64,000 nt of DNA, taken from assembly GCF_051020765.1 (NCBI RefSeq), contig NC_134944.1, positions 8,370,001 through 8,434,000 of the forward strand, given 5' to 3'. Source of the stretch: Lasioglossum baleicum. Taxonomy: Eukaryota; Arthropoda; Insecta; Hymenoptera; Halictidae. Below, piece by piece: positions 1 through 13,470 of this stretch (position 1 is the stretch's first letter; the number at the start of each line of letters is the position of its first letter). Made by a program: the position numbers and the translations under genes. A model generated the notes under the pieces. That model did no database searches. It was not told the origin of the DNA and saw nothing but the letters and a program-made list of their open reading frames with translations.

Positions 1-1620
1 AAAGAAATTCCGTACCATAAGACATTAAATAAATTTATTAAAAAACATACATACATTTTACACATTTTTTATTTCATATGAATTTCCGTCTTGCTTTGTT
101 TCTTGCAAATTCATGCAAGAACTTACATCCTCTTTTTCAACTTTTTCAAATTCTTCTCTGAAATTATTTATAAAATATTTTATAATGACTTCAGTAGGGT
201 AGATCCTTTGAATAGTTCGCACTCCGCCGATTGCAGTGATTTAGTAGTAGCATTTATTCTTTGTAAAATAGTATTCCACAAATCACTATCATTAGAACGG
301 TTTCATATTTGTCCATTTTTGTCAGGAGTGAAGTCGCCTCCACTATGGTAACTCTTTTTCTCCTCTTTTGAATTACAAATTTCAGTTAAAGCCTCTTTTA
401 TATGGATGAAACCAAGTTTTATAGCTAATACAGCATCTGCTCTTGCCGACAATATGTATGTATTATTTATATTAGATTCTTTCGATTATTTTATGGAGGG
501 TTTTTTTTTAACCTTTTCGGTCATTTCCAAAATCTTTAAGTTCCGATATTTTAAGATCTGTTTCTAGCTCATTGCAATGTTGACCGATTTCGATGAAATT
601 TTCAGTATGCGTATAAGTTACCGAAATCTATAAAACGCATTTTTTAAGTTATCGTTACAGGCCCAGATAAAAAAAAGTTGACGAAACATCATTTTTAAAA
701 ATTTTGTATAATTCCTGCCAATTGCAATCGTATTAAATTTTTGTTTACTTATTCTCTAGCGAACTAGCCGGTCTAACATCTTAAAAAAATTCAAGTCCTT
801 TGGTCCAATTTCTAAAAAGTTATGCGATTTTTAAGGGTGTCCACTTGAAATTGTCAGTGACTGTAGATCTCCAGAATCAGGTTAATTAAATTTTCGAAAA
901 TATCGTACGTTCCTCGGGAAGCGAAATTTGGTAGGTTCTCCGTAAAATTGGAACGGAAGCGCAGTTGCATCTCGGTGCATCTGCCGTTGAGAACGATTCG
1001 ATCCCTCGAATCCTGTGGTCACCGGGTTGCGCAACAAACTCGCAAGAAAACGAATTCGGACGGAAATTCGCTGAAGTCCGCGACTGCAACGGAACCGTAT
1101 AAAAGTAATCAGACGGTTGCATAATTAACTCGCTGTGCTATAGCCTCCGTACCGCCGCGTTCCTAATCCACCGTGGCTTTCGGACCAGCGAACGCTACGT
1201 ACACACGTGACTCGCGCACCCGTACACTACGATTCCTTTGCTCTTATCAATTTTGCACCGGTTAATTTCTTTATCGTGCTAAACCAGTTGACCCAGTTCC
1301 CCGACCGGCGGAAACAATACCCGCCATCGTTATCGTTGCGTGGCTCTTTGCATCCACGAACGTTTCTGCATCCGTGAAAAAATACAGCGGCCGCGAAAGT
1401 TGTACGAAGTAGAAGAAATCAGTTTCCATGTTCGATATTGTTTTATTAATGAGTTCGCTCACATAGATTTTCAGATCACCGATTTTTATGCCGCATTAAC
1501 ATTCTCTGCAAAATGAAATGGCTTCTTTAATCATTTTAATCTCTTAAGTTCTTTTAATCTTTTAACGTAGTTGCAATTTGAAGATTGAAATAGTTGTAAA
1601 TAATTTTTCAACATGTTCAA
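1..1620. other. Non-coding sequence, upstream/intronic
   Basis: No ORF here looks like a real protein. The first 880 bases are AT-rich. The stretch around 540-860 has the feel of transposon-derived sequence, ending in a GGGTGTCCACTTG-like string reminiscent of mariner ends, but I could not find a partner end. From about 890 to 1300 the sequence turns CpG-rich and unique. Nothing further is recognised. Confidence 0.5.
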
Positions 1621-2860
1621 GTTAGGAATGGGTGAAATGAATTTTTACTCGGCTCCTGTGTCTTGTAATTAATGCAGAAAAATTCTGTTTTGCGTAAATG
1701 TCCGCAGTCTGCTTATGATAGGTGCTCGACCAAGAAAGTTTCCCACGAATTTGAAACTCAAGTAATTTTTTTAATCATTTTGCAACATATTAAAATCGAT
1801 AATGTGTGAAATAAATGTTTAGTTACCTCGTGTGTCTTGTAATTAATGCTGAGAAATGTTGTTTTGCATAAATATCTGCAATCTGCTTATGATAGGTGCT
1901 CGACCAAGAAATTTTTTCATGAATTTTAAACTAAAAAATTTTTTTAATCAGTTTGCAACATATTAAAATTATTCATGGGTGAAATAACTTTTCACGGATC
2001 TCCTGTGACTCGTAATTAACGCAAAAAATTTTATTTTTCATAAGGATCCGTCTCCTTACGATAGGTGCTCAACGAAGAAAGTTTCCCACGAGTTTGAAGC
2101 TCGAGTAATTTTTAAATAACTTTGAAACATATATATTAAAATTAGTAATGGGTGAAATAAATTTTTATGCAATTCCTGTCTCGTAATTAACGCCCAAAAA
2201 TTTTATTTTGCATGAAGATCCGTTTATTTTAAACACGGATTTAAAACTGAAGTAACTGTTCAATAATTTTGTAACATATTAAACTTAGTAATGGGTGAAA
2301 TAAATTTTTATATAACTTCTGTGTCTCCTAATGAACGCCCAAAAATTTTATTTTCCATAAGGATCCGTCGCCTTACGATAGGTGCTCAACGAAGAAAGTT
2401 TCCCGTGAATTTGAAACTCAGGTAATTTTTAAATAACTTTGAAACATATATTAAAATTCGTTATGGGTGAAATAAATTTTTATGCAATTCCTGTCTCGTA
2501 ATTAACGCCCAAAAATTTTATTTTCCATGAAGAACCATCTATTTTAAACACGAGTTAAAAACCAAAGTAACTTTTCAATCATTTTGCAACATATTAAACT
2601 TAGTAATGGGTGAAATAAATTTTTATATAACTTCTGTGTCTCCTAATGAACGCCCAAAAATTTTATTTTGCATAAAGATCCGTCTATTTTAAACACGAGT
2701 TTAAGACTGAAGTAACTTTTCAATAATTCTGCAGCATATTAAAATTAGTAATGGGTGAAATAAATTTTTATATAACTTCTGTGTCTCCTAATGAACGCCC
2801 AAAAATTTTATTTTTCATAAGGAACCGTCTCCTTACGATAGGTGCTCGACGAAGAAAGTT
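1620..2860. repeat. Tandem array, unit about 142-175 bp, ~8 copies
   Basis: The string ATGGGTGAAAT recurs near 1628, 1803 (variant), 1975, 2149, 2292, 2464, 2606 and 2752, giving spacings of about 172-175 or 142-146 bp. Longer units carry an extra segment with TTACGATAGGTGCTC, which shorter units lack, so the array mixes two unit lengths. Copies are AT-rich and diverged by roughly 5-20 percent by eye. It is non-coding and ends in unique sequence near 2860. Confidence 0.85.
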
Positions 2861-4520
2861 TTGCGCGACTGCAGTTTGATAATTCCGATAATTGTGGGAT
2901 ATAAAACCGCTCGTTCGATCGTGGCAAGTTAGCGTTCAACTTTCGCTGCAGCCGACATCGATCAGCAGTGTTCGAGATGACGCAGCAAGTATGAATTGTT
3001 CGGAGCGAAGGTAATTGGCTGGAAATGATTGGGCCGATCGAGGAAAAAGGTCCGGAACACGTTCTGGAAGAGGAATAATAAGAACGCAGACGAAATTAGA
3101 GTTAGCGGGTGAACTAGAGAAATCGAGAAATGGAGGACCGTTGTAACGTTGCAGCAAATCGAGGGAAATAGGAAAGGTAAAATGCGGGTTACTCGACGAG
3201 TTAATTGCGTCGGAACGAGCTAATGTAGTGGATGTACATTATCCATAATTTACGCCCACCTCGCGCCCGCTCATGCTCGCTATCACGAGGTTAACTGATG
3301 TAAATGCTCGGTTATAATTTTCGCCTCGCCACGCCTTGAAAGATCATGCTTATTTATAGGCGGAGCGGAGCGGCGTTCTCTATCTCGCTTTCGAAACCGG
3401 CGGATAGCGCGAAAAATCGATCGCGACACGCTTGCGGAGTGCATTTCGAAACCCCGCACCAGGAAATTCTGTAAATTCCACTGTAGAGAAAACTGACGAA
3501 AGAGTACACATTCGTGTTTCATTAAAAATTGTTATTAACAAGCGAGCACTGTTAAACATCGCTTCAAAATCAATATTATCAGCCAGTGCACTCTTTTATT
3601 TATGTGAAAAATGTTCCGGTTAAATTTCTGTTTAATGGTAAAAATTGGGCGTTGATTAACCGAATTCAATCAAGTACGCAATGAAAAACATAAAAACCCC
3701 GTAGAAATATCATTTTCCAAAATTTGAAAACATTCGTTTCCGAAAAGATATGTTTTTAAAATACCAACAGTCTAAGGGTTAAATAAGAAAACTGAGGGTT
3801 GATTGAATCCGGCCCTGAGTGGCTGGTACAATAGCGCAGGGAGGTCGGTGGGTTTTCGGAAAGTTTTGAGACCAGGCGGGGATCAAACTATGCGGAACAG
3901 AATTTCGTCAAAGTGGAGCGAACGACCTCGGCTCGACGTCGCGTCGCGTCGCGTCGGACGGATTGGACGTTGAACAATTAATTTACGGGTCCGCTGCGAC
4001 ACCGAAGATTCCCTTTTATGACGGGACGTCACGCGTTCCTCGGACTCGTTCGAGCAGAAAATTGTGGAATCTGGTTCTCCGGGGTGCAAGCAAGGAGCTC
4101 GGGCGTGAATGCAGCCGACCCGGTGCCGTGCCGCGGGTCGGCTGATTGCCAATTAAGATCGAAGACGGTCGTTATTTAAGCGGGTGATCGAGCGGGGGAT
4201 CGAGCGTAACCGAACACAACGCCCGCATTTCGTCCTTAACGGCCCCTATGATAATAGTGTTTCCACGTTTTCTTTCCGCGCCAAAGGAGAATCGAGGGCA
4301 ACCGGGGAAGATCCCTTCTCGATAATGCCCGTCGAAGAGGTCGTTCCCTTCCGTTACGTCCCGTCCCGTTCCATTCTGTTCCGTTCCGTTCCATTCCACT
4401 CCACTCGAGCCAGTCACGAAACTTTACCGATCATCCATCACCGGCAACTGTGATTCGAAATCCATTCCATTACCCAGTCATTGGATCGAAGTTTGCGAAC
4501 GACATCCGGGAGTCCGTGGG
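2861..4520. other. Unique non-coding sequence
   Basis: Mixed GC, CpG-containing sequence with no convincing exon. Short overlapping ORFs on both strands have no recognisable domain. The stretch 3880-4450 is GC-rich and simple in composition (CGTCGCGTCGCG and TTCCGTTCC-type runs). Confidence 0.5.
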
Positions 4521-5875
4521 GTTAGGATCGCTGGCCCTACGCACCTCAAAATTCATAAGAGCGCTCTGTGGACCCCTAGAATTGCCTCTGCGAGCTCATT
4601 CTTCAACTCTCGAATGTTATATGGACACTGCAAGGACTCTAGGATCTATGGACTTGCGACTGAGGACTCTATGGAAACTTGGATTAGCAAGTTCAGGCTC
4701 TGTGGATCTCTAGGTGGAAACCCTGGGATCTAGAACTGAAGCCGCCAGTATCATAATTAGGGTTCTATGAACTCTCAGACTTAGGGTGGCCTCCTGGAGC
4801 TAGCAATAGAGGACTCATTGGACTCGCAGACTTATAATTGAAGGCTCTGTGGACTCTCAGACGTAGGATGAACCCCTGGGCTAGCAATAGAAGACTCATT
4901 GGACTCCCAGACTTATAGTTGAAGGCTCTGTGGACGCTCAGACTTAGGATGAACCCCTGGGACTAGCAATAGAGGACTCATTGGACTCCCAGACTTATAA
5001 TTGAAGGCTCTGTGGACTCTCAGACGTAGGATGAACCCCTGGGCTAGCAATAGAAGACTCGTTGGACCCCCAGACTTATAGTTGAAGGCTCTGTGGACGC
5101 TCAGACTTAGGATGAACCCCTGGGCTAGCAATAGAAGACTCGTTGGACCCTCAGACTTATAGTTGAAGGCTCTGTGGACGCTCAGACTTAGGATGAACCC
5201 CTGGGACTAGCAATAGAAGACTACATGGATCCCCAGACTTACAATTGAAGACTCTGTGGACTCTAGGATACACAAGTGAGGGCTCTATGGATCCTCAGAG
5301 GCACCATAGATCTCTTGGGCTAGTAATAAACGACTTGATGGACCCCCAGACTTACAGGATGAAGGCTCTGTAGACTCTCAGACTTACGATGCACCCCTGA
5401 GATAGCTTTAGAGGACTCGATGGACCCCCAGACTTATAATTGAAGACTCTGTGGACTCTCAGGCTTACGATGGACTCCTGGGTTAGTAATAGAGGTCTCC
5501 ATGGACACCCAGACTTACCATTGGAAGCTCTGTGGACTATCAGACTTACAATGGACCCCTGGGGCTAGCAGTAGAGGACTCGTTGAACCTCGTAACTTAC
5601 AATCAAAGGATCTATGGACTCTCAGACTTACGATGTACCTATGGAGCTAGCAATAGAGGACTCAATGAACCTCCAGACTCAAGATTAAAGGCTCTATGGA
5701 CTGTTGGATCCACAAGCAAGGACTCTATGCATCCTCAGGTGCACAATGAGATAGATAGTAATATCTAGAACCCTAGGATTCACAACTGCAGCGCCCCAGG
5801 TTTCATAATTAGGGTTCTATGGACTCGCAAACTTGCGATGGACCTGTGGAACCAGCAATAGAGAACTCTCGATTA
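4520..5875. repeat. Minisatellite, unit ~82 bp (family M82, array 1)
   Basis: The phrases GGACTCTCAGACTTA, CCCCTGGGCTAGCAATAG and GAAGGCTCTGTGGA alternate throughout. GAAGGCTC starts near 4921, 5003, 5083 and 5165, giving a period of about 81-82 bp. The central units are most alike and the edges are more diverged. The same family forms a second array at 7890-8870. ORFs in this span only reflect the repeat. Confidence 0.85.
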
Positions 5876-6450
5876 ATCGATCATCCGACGCAAAGTACAA
5901 TGTCTGCTATTCTCCTAGCCTAATCGAGCGGATCAGCGGATTGCAGGGTTCACGCGAGCTTCCACGGCCGAAAACGAAACTGGCGTACGGTGTAATAAGG
6001 ACGTCACGCGAGCATCCGGCTGGGCAATTCCTCGGGGCGGGTGATGGGTGACGTGAAAGAGCGAACGAGCGACGATTCCGCGCCGCGAGGCGCGTAATTC
6101 ACCGCCGCGAGGCCAGAATGCACCTGTGCGAACCGAGGCACGGCGAGGCTGTGCGAGCGACACGTTATCGCGTGCCTCTTCCCGGCGACGTGGCTCGCGC
6201 GAGCAACGACGACGATATTTTACGGCCAGACCGAAAGAGAGAGAGAGAGAGAGAGGGTGCGCGATTTGAATTATGCCGACGTCTCGGCTCAGGGTCGAGA
6301 AACACGGGCTCACCGGCGGGTCCATTTTCGCTTCTTTACGACGAGGTGGAACGACTCTCGCGAAACCGACCGCGTTTTAACATTTTATTGCCACGTTGCC
6401 GCAAACCTGGCCAGACTGTACAGGCGGTACATCGTAGAAATGGATTATGG
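5876..6450. other. Unique CpG-rich sequence
   Basis: A CpG-dense segment with a short GA microsatellite near 6232-6254. ORFs reading through it (for example 6118-6960 plus) run on into a tandem repeat and have no domain, so I do not call a gene. A regulatory role is possible but nothing in the sequence proves it. Confidence 0.45.
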
Positions 6451-7060
6451 TCGAGAGCCTCTGCAATTTCAGGACTCGTCGATCGACGAGAGTCCTTGGA
6501 CTGTCAACGACGAACATTGGGATCCCTTGGATTCATTGATGGAACGTCAAGAATTTTTATGGTAGAAGTCCTCGCGGATCCTTGGACTATTAGAATATCA
6601 GGATTCATTGTTGAAACCTCGAGAATTTTTATGGATCAGGTCCTCAAAAATCCTTGGACTTGTGGAAGATCTTCAGGATCCCTTGGATCCATTGTTGAAA
6701 CCTCAGGAATCATTGGATCCATTGTTGAAACCTCAGGATTCCGTGGATCTATTGTTGGATCCTCGAGAATTTTTATGATGGAAGTCCTCGAAAATCCTTG
6801 GACTATTAACGAAGATCTTCAGGATTCCTTGGATTCATTGTTGGAACCTCAGGATTCCTTGGATCCATGGTTGGAACCTCGAGAATTTTTATCGTGGAGG
6901 TCCTCAAAAATCATTGGACTGTTAACGAAGATCTTCAGGATCCCTTGGATCCATTGTTGAAACCTCGAGAATTTTTATCGCGGAGGACGTCGAGAATCCT
7001 TGGATCATCAACGAAGAACCTCAGGAATCCTTGGATCCATTGTTAGAGAGGCTAGAAGCC
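6450..7060. repeat. Minisatellite of GGATCC.TTGGATTCATTG units
   Basis: Irregular tandem repeats built from phrases such as CCTTGGATCCATTGTTG, CCTCGAGAATTTTTAT and AACGAAGATCTTCAGGA. Units vary in length through internal deletions. They are different in sequence from the M82 arrays on either side, so two unrelated arrays sit within 4 kb. Confidence 0.75.
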
Positions 7061-7890
7061 TCAATTCAATGGTTAGATGTTCGTAACAGCGGAATAGAAT
7101 GGTATGCAGAAGAAAAATCGTCCAGCAAAGGTTTGAAAAATAGGTACACTTTGATTCGTGCAGCTTTCGGAGGCATCCAAAGCGCTTTCAGAGAAAAATC
7201 TGTCGGTGCCGGATGAATAAGGAAAGTTGCCGAAACAGAGGATCGAGAACGAAAGTGGGACAATCGGTCCCGGGCGGAGCGAACGCGAATAAACGGTTTT
7301 ATTCGACGCCGGCGCTCTCGGGACGGGGCATTAATCATGGAAAGTGGCGTACAATCAGCAGCTGAAGGTTACGCGGTTAATCCTGAACTCTATTTTAGGC
7401 CGCGAAGGTTGCGCCCCCAATGTCGGCGTTTCTATTCAACCCTCGGCTCTCGCCGCATTTCGCATTTCGCGTTTCGCTCTTATTTCCGCCTGGATTCCAA
7501 CTCCGCGATTCACCTACCTCTCACTCTCCCTCTCACTCTCCTCTCCGACAAATTACCACGGCTCTCCTATTAGCGATCCGCTCGCTAATTACCGAGCTAC
7601 AACCCTTTGCAAGCTGTACTATTAATTCGCGATTTTTCCTGGACCCTTTCACAGAGGCATTCCTGAGCGGCGTAGCTATAGCGAGTCGAACGAAGATTCC
7701 TTTGACGGGCGAAATGATCTCTGCCGATTAGGATCAAGCAGAGGGATCAAAGAATTTAATCCCAGGATTTCAAAATTCCACAATGAATTTATAATATTTG
7801 CCAGCTCAATTCACAAAGAATCGGGACGTTCCACTTTCGTTGCTGCGGAAGAACGTCAGTTGGGAAGCAGGTGAACCTAATCTCTGTGAA
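7061..7890. other. Unique non-coding sequence
   Basis: CpG-rich unique sequence with a short CT-rich run near 7516-7545. Short ORFs on both strands lack recognisable domains. No feature called. Confidence 0.5.
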
Positions 7891-8870
7891 CTAGATTCAC
7901 GATCTAGAACCCTGGGATTCAGAACTGAAGTCTCCCAGGCTCACAATTAGGGATATATGGACACTCTCAGATTTATAATGGACCTCTTGGACTAGCAAGA
8001 GAGGAATCGATGGACCCCCAGACTTACCATGGGAGGCTCTGTCGACTCTCAGACATAGGATGGACCCCTGGGACTAGCAATAGAGGACTCGTTGGACCCT
8101 CAGACTTACCATTGGAGGCTCTGTGGACTCTCAGACTTAGGGTAGATTCCTTGGATTAGCAATTGAGGACTCGTTGGACCCCCAGACTTACCATTGGAGG
8201 CTCTGTGAACTCTCCGACTTAGGTTGGACCGCTGGGACTAGCAATGGAGGACTCATTGGAATCCCAGACTTATAATTGAAGGCTCTGTGGACTCTCAGAC
8301 TTAGGGTGGAGCCCTGGGACTAGCAATAGAGGATTCATTGGACTCCAAGACTTATAATTGAAGGCTCTGTAGACTCTCAGGCTTAGGGTCGATCCCTTGG
8401 ACTAGCAATGGAGGACTCGTTGGACCCCCAGACTTATAATTGAAGGCTCTGTGGACTTTCAGATTTAGGGTGGACCTCTGGGACTAGCAATAGAGGACTC
8501 GTTGGACCCAGACTTACCCTTTGAGGCTCTGTAGACTCTCAGGCTTAGGGTAGACCCCTGGGGCTAGCAATAGAGGTATCCATGGACACCAAGACTTACC
8601 ATTGGAGGCTGTGTGGACTCTCAGACTTAGGGTAGACCCCTGGGGCTAGCAATAGAGGAATCTATGGACCCCCAGACTTATAATTAGAGGCTCTATAAAC
8701 TCTTGGATCCACAAGTGAGGACTCTATGGATCCTCAGGTGCACGATAGGATAGTCTAGAACCCTAGGATTCACAACTGAAGGCCCCGAATCTCATAATCA
8801 GAGTTCTATGGACTCTCAGACTTACGATGGACCTCTGGAACCAACAATAGTGAACCCGATTAATCGATCA
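7890..8870. repeat. Minisatellite, unit ~82-90 bp (family M82, array 2)
   Basis: The same phrases as in the array at 4520-5875 (GACTCTCAGACTTAGG, CTAGCAATAGAGGACTC, ATTGGAGGCTCTGTG) recur about eleven times. Both arrays end in the same way, with a segment containing CCTAGGATTCACAACTG followed by ATTAATCGATCA, so this looks like a copied block rather than independent expansion. Confidence 0.85.
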
Positions 8871-9760
8871 CCCATGTAAGATCCGAGAACAGCTACACTC
8901 AGCAAAGTACAACGTCTGCTATTCTCCTAATCCACAATTACTTTACAATGTTTGCCAGCCTAATTCACGAAGAATTGTGACGGTCCACTCTCGTTGCTCC
9001 GGAAGGAAGTCAGCTGGGGAGCACGGGAACCTAATCTCGGTGAATCAGGGTATCAAGAAGGGGAATCATGGTGCCCGATTTACGAGGAGGCAAGGAATGT
9101 GTGCACTAAGGAATGAAGTATCGCGACCCGGTTTCCGATCCCGGATCGAGGCTAGATCATACCGCTCGATCAGCTGTGCGGGACTATGAATTCCAAGGAG
9201 CGGCCTCTGATTTCGATTAATCGGTCGCAGATCCTAGGAACGCTCTATCCAGGGCACAAGGAGCCACGGGGAGCTACGAGAATGGTTTTGAAACCTGGCC
9301 AAGGCCTTTAAGTCACCTTCAATCGGGTGGACGAGACCGCGGCAGGAGTTCTCTATCCGATTAGTCCGACGGCTTAATGTCCTAATGTCTTTCCGAGGTG
9401 GTCCCTCGAGTGATCCCGACTCGAAATCCCGGAACCCTCTTGGCCCCTCCCGATTTGTCGCCCGGGGAAACCGTTCCTGGCTTTTATTTTCTCCGGGGAA
9501 TCGTGTCGGTCGACCCTGATCCCCCATTTTATCAATTTAAGCATCAGTCACGCATCCATCTGTGAGACTACTTCGAGATCCCAGTGATTTCTATGGACTC
9601 CGAGAATTTATTGCAATACAATTTATTGGACCGACCGGTTTGAAACTTTGCAGATGTTTTACCACGCTATGGAAAGTACCTGGAAATATTTTTTCCAGTT
9701 GAGAAAAGTTATCAACAATCTTGTGCTGCAGTGTTTTCATTGGAGGCTTGAAAGACAATG
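8871..9760. other. Unique non-coding sequence
   Basis: Nothing recognised. GC content is moderate to high between 8990 and 9530, with no spliceable coding pattern seen on either strand. Confidence 0.45.
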
Positions 9761-10320
9761 AAAATTCTTGACTTGCAATCCGTGGTATGAACCCACATTT
9801 CGAACGGCAGCGATCCGAAGGAGAACTTCAATTTTGCAACTACATTATTTAACCGAAGTATTCTTTTACAATGTTTTTGCCGAAATAAAATGTAAGAGGA
9901 AAAGGTTATACTGTTATCTTTGCAAGAATGGGATGGTGTCTTTTGTTTTATTAAACTGCATTTGTTTTTCTTTTAGAAGTGACCTTCATTTCAAGGTGAC
10001 CTTGACCCTTCAATGTTCTACATTGAATGCTAAGTATTTTCTGATATCATATGAATGTCTCCCAGAACGAATTCATTTGCACATGGAAAAATCGAAAAGA
10101 AAAAGCGCTGTGAGTGTTGAAAACGGGTCCGACACGGTTTTCACCGACAACATTTCATTAATTTTTTATTTATTAATTAATTAAATCGAGAACACTCGGT
10201 TTCACATTTCGTTTTTCCGCTGACTTTTCATTCAATCCACATTAATCAATTAATAAATAAAAAATTAATGAAATGTTGTGTCGGTGATTTCCATGGGACT
10301 CGTTGAAAACACCCTGTATG
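9760..10320. repeat. Transposon-derived sequence with ~40-bp inverted repeat
   Basis: Near-perfect inverted arms occur at about 10141-10180 and 10250-10290 (TCACCGACAACATTTC against GAAATGTTGTGTCGGTGA). The right side ends in an ACACCCTGTAT string typical of mariner-like MITE ends. The left part (9885-10060) resembles 35520-35700, including the TGACCTTGA motif, so this is a dispersed family. I could not define both outer ends. Confidence 0.55.
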
Positions 10321-12084
10321 CATCTTGCGAGTTCACGGCGGATTTGTGGCGGGACACCGTGTGCATCGAGTGCAAAGGTCGTCCCCGGTTCGAATAAAAA
10401 TCGGGACCCGACATAAACGATGAAAAAGAGATGATATCGGTGCGGATTTTTCTGGCATGCGCGGAAGATATTTTAATAAAATTATGGCGGTCTCTCGGTG
10501 GGACGGCGTGCATCAGCACTTTCCGTGGCGGACATTTTCCGAGACGACCGTTCCGCCGGAAAGGAAAAGGAAAACGGGGTCGGGAAAGACACACCGGGCA
10601 CCGATCAGTGAAATTCACGAGCTATCGCGCGGCACGGCCGGAAGTTCGTGTTTCGGGGAGCAGGTGGGCTAATGCATTTTCTAGCGGTGCAGTGCAGTCC
10701 GATGCAGTTCGATCCACCGTTCAACCTGCACCCGCGATTTTTACCGTATTTATGACGCGGACGACTGGTAAACAGAATTCTACGGTGTCGCGAATGCGAA
10801 CGAAATATTCTGCGAAATTTTAACCACTTCCGGGCTCTCCCGTAAGCTCGCAATCGGATGCATAATATCATACTAGTTCCGAGGATTCGAGTAGACTGCG
10901 AATTTCATGCATTTCTGACAAAAAACGAAAATTCAAGATTTTAATGAATATTTTTGTGCTCATTTCAAAGGCAAAATGAAGAGACACGTGTCCGAGCTTT
11001 TTCGCCATTGCTCATTTTTAACCGACTTCGAAAAAGGAAGAGGTTATTCAATTCGATCTTTATGTGCCTTTTTTGTAGAAATAAATTAAATGGTAATTAT
11101 TTCATACTTTTTAGTCTGTTTAATTTCTTTTTTACGGAGATATTTAACATGTAATTTTCGGATTTCTCGGTGTGCATACGTCGAAAAGAGGAATAACATT
11201 TTTTCGTATGATTTTTGGATTTCTCTGTATTCAGGGGGTGGTCGGAAGGGTGGTGGAATCAGGCAGGGGATGATTACACATTGGAAAATAAGTCGGAAAA
11301 GAGGAACCAAATTTTTTCGTTTCACGTCCCATTTTCGAGGAAACCAATTTCGAGAATACAGCGAATTCACGTGCTATTGATAGGAATCGTCTGACCACGA
11401 CCAAACCATTCTACTTTGACGAGTCTAAAATCGATTTTCTCGAAGACGAGGCGTCAAATGGAAACATTGTTATTCCTTTTCTTCGACTCAGTTTTACATG
11501 TTTGAATCCTGTACAATAAATAAATGAATCGGGAAACAAATAGATTTAGAAATGAATATACACAAATGCGGATCTTCTTGCAAAATAAAAATGGTCAGCA
11601 TCGATTGCAAGAGATTGAATGTAAATTGTTTGTTATTTGTTCCCTTAATGAGTTTAATAGAGAAATCCAAATTGCGTGGGGAACGTTCTTAAATAAACAA
11701 GCGTGTTTCTTCTTTGAAGGTTTATTCTAATCTGTTTTTACAATAGAAATTCGTTGGTAGGGAACCAAACGAATGAATGTTATGTGATTGATGTGAATGA
11801 TGATTGAATGAATATTACAATGACAGACAAATGCATGTTAACGAATTAATCGAAACCATTTTACAAAATTTACAATTAATCAATATTTCAATAGAAATTT
11901 ACATTATCGACGTTTGTCTGCATCATATTGACGTATTCAATTTTTTTAATTTTCCAACAATTTTGACTTTCATCTTCTCAATTGTCCTATAAATGCATGA
12001 AGATCCTCGGTCTATAAATAAAAATCTACCAACCTTTAACTTCACCGTTATATTACATGTACAGAGAAATCCAAAAGTGATATG
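10321..12084. other. Non-coding sequence with dispersed-repeat scraps
   Basis: Short fragments resemble the family with GACTGCGGAT ends: near 10891 (GTAGACTGCGAAT) and near 11567 (GCGGATCTTCTTGCAAAAT, like 42410-42430). The remainder is AT-rich, with no domain-bearing ORF. Confidence 0.45.
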
Positions 12085-12623
12085 TTAAGGGGGCCGTCTC
12101 CTAGCAGAGACGGTCGCGCGTGAACACTCACACACCGCTAGACCACGTATGCGTACGCGAGAATTGCTAGGATCAGGGAAATGCGTTCTGATTTCTCGAT
12201 AATGCAAAGACCGGGGTTTTTATTAGCCAAAATCGCTAGATAAAAGATCAATCTAGCGCGCTGTTTGCTTCAAAAGTCGTTCTTTTACGTTTCCGAGCAA
12301 TGATTTTGCAATATTCGGCTGCATGTTGCCCGTCAGATGGCGCTGCAGTCACGCCGGCGTACTAGCCTCTCCGACGGGCAACATGCAGCCGAATATTGCA
12401 AAATCATTGCTCGGAAACGTGAAAGAACGACTTTTGAAGCAAACAGCGCGCTAGATTGATCTTTTATCTAGCGATTTTGACTAATAAAAGCCCCCGTCTT
12501 TGCATTATCGAGAAATCAGAACGCATTTCCCTGATCCTAGCAATTCTCGCGTACGTATACGTGGTCTAGCGGTGTGTGAGTGTTCACGCGCGACCGTCAT
12601 CTGCTAGGAGACGGCCCCCTTAA
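12085..12623. mobile_element. Foldback MITE with TTAA target duplication (piggyBac-like)
   Basis: A 531-bp element (12089-12619) is flanked on both sides by TTAA (12085-12088 and 12620-12623). It starts GGGGGCCGTCTCC and ends in the reverse complement. The arms, 12089-12334 and 12373-12619, are nearly perfect inverted repeats of about 246 bp around a 38-bp loop. TTAA duplication is the signature of piggyBac-type transposases (established knowledge); no transposase is encoded, so this copy would be non-autonomous. The few arm mismatches suggest it is fairly young. Confidence 0.88.
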
Positions 12624-13470
12624 ACATCTCCGTAAAAAGTGAGCATACCGGCAAAAAAGCTGGGACACGTGTCCGCTTATTTTGCCTGTGGAACAACCAG
12701 AAAAAGTTTCATTAAAATCAGCGACCCCACAGATGCGACCTGCCCTTGTTAGAGTATCGAAGCGGAGTTAGGCTTGCGTCGGATGTTTCGAACCGATCTA
12801 ACGGGGTTTTTCTCGTCGATTTTCTGTCGGGAGAGTAGCAACGGTGGATGTTCCGAAGTAATATCTCTGGATAGATTCGGGCCCGGTCTCGGGGCGAAGG
12901 AGGATCGAAAAAAGGAGGAAGAAAAATTTCCGAGGTGAATTTTGCGCGGCCGTGCCGTAGAGGAGAGACGCGTTTGCGCCCGGATGGAGCAAGTCGCGAC
13001 TTCGAACAAGTTCGAAACAAGTTGCTGCGGCGGCGTAAAGACGCTTAATTGCCCAAGTTCCGTGGCCCAGTTTCCACGGCCAGGCTTTCTTGAGCTGCGG
13101 CTGCGGCTGGGGAGTGAACACCGGATTTTCCAGACGGGAAAACAACGAGCTCTCGCGCTTCGGAAAAATGAACGGAGCCGGAGGGAGAACCCGGTGAAAT
13201 TGACGGAAGAGGGCCGGAGAAAAATAGTAAAACTTCAGAAAACGAAGAATCGAGAGATCTATAAAAATCGAGGGGAGAGAAACTGGCGTTGAAAAATATT
13301 GGACGGAGTGCTTGTACGTGTCTAAATGAATTCCACTCTATTGTTTTTAGAGAATGGGCTGGGTATAATTTCTATCGGCTTCTATTACTGTCTTCCACCG
13401 TTCCGAAAACTTTCTGACCGGTTTAAAAAATAATAAATCTAATTTAAAGGAATTTTTGTATTAAATTTAA
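12624..13470. other. Unique non-coding sequence
   Basis: CpG-rich between 12720 and 13260. Overlapping ORFs on both strands have no recognisable domain. Nothing called. Confidence 0.45.

Noticed and set aside
6118..6960. 280-codon plus-strand ORF as a gene
   Set aside because: It runs from CpG-rich unique DNA into a tandem repeat, has no domain, and is overlapped by equally open frames.
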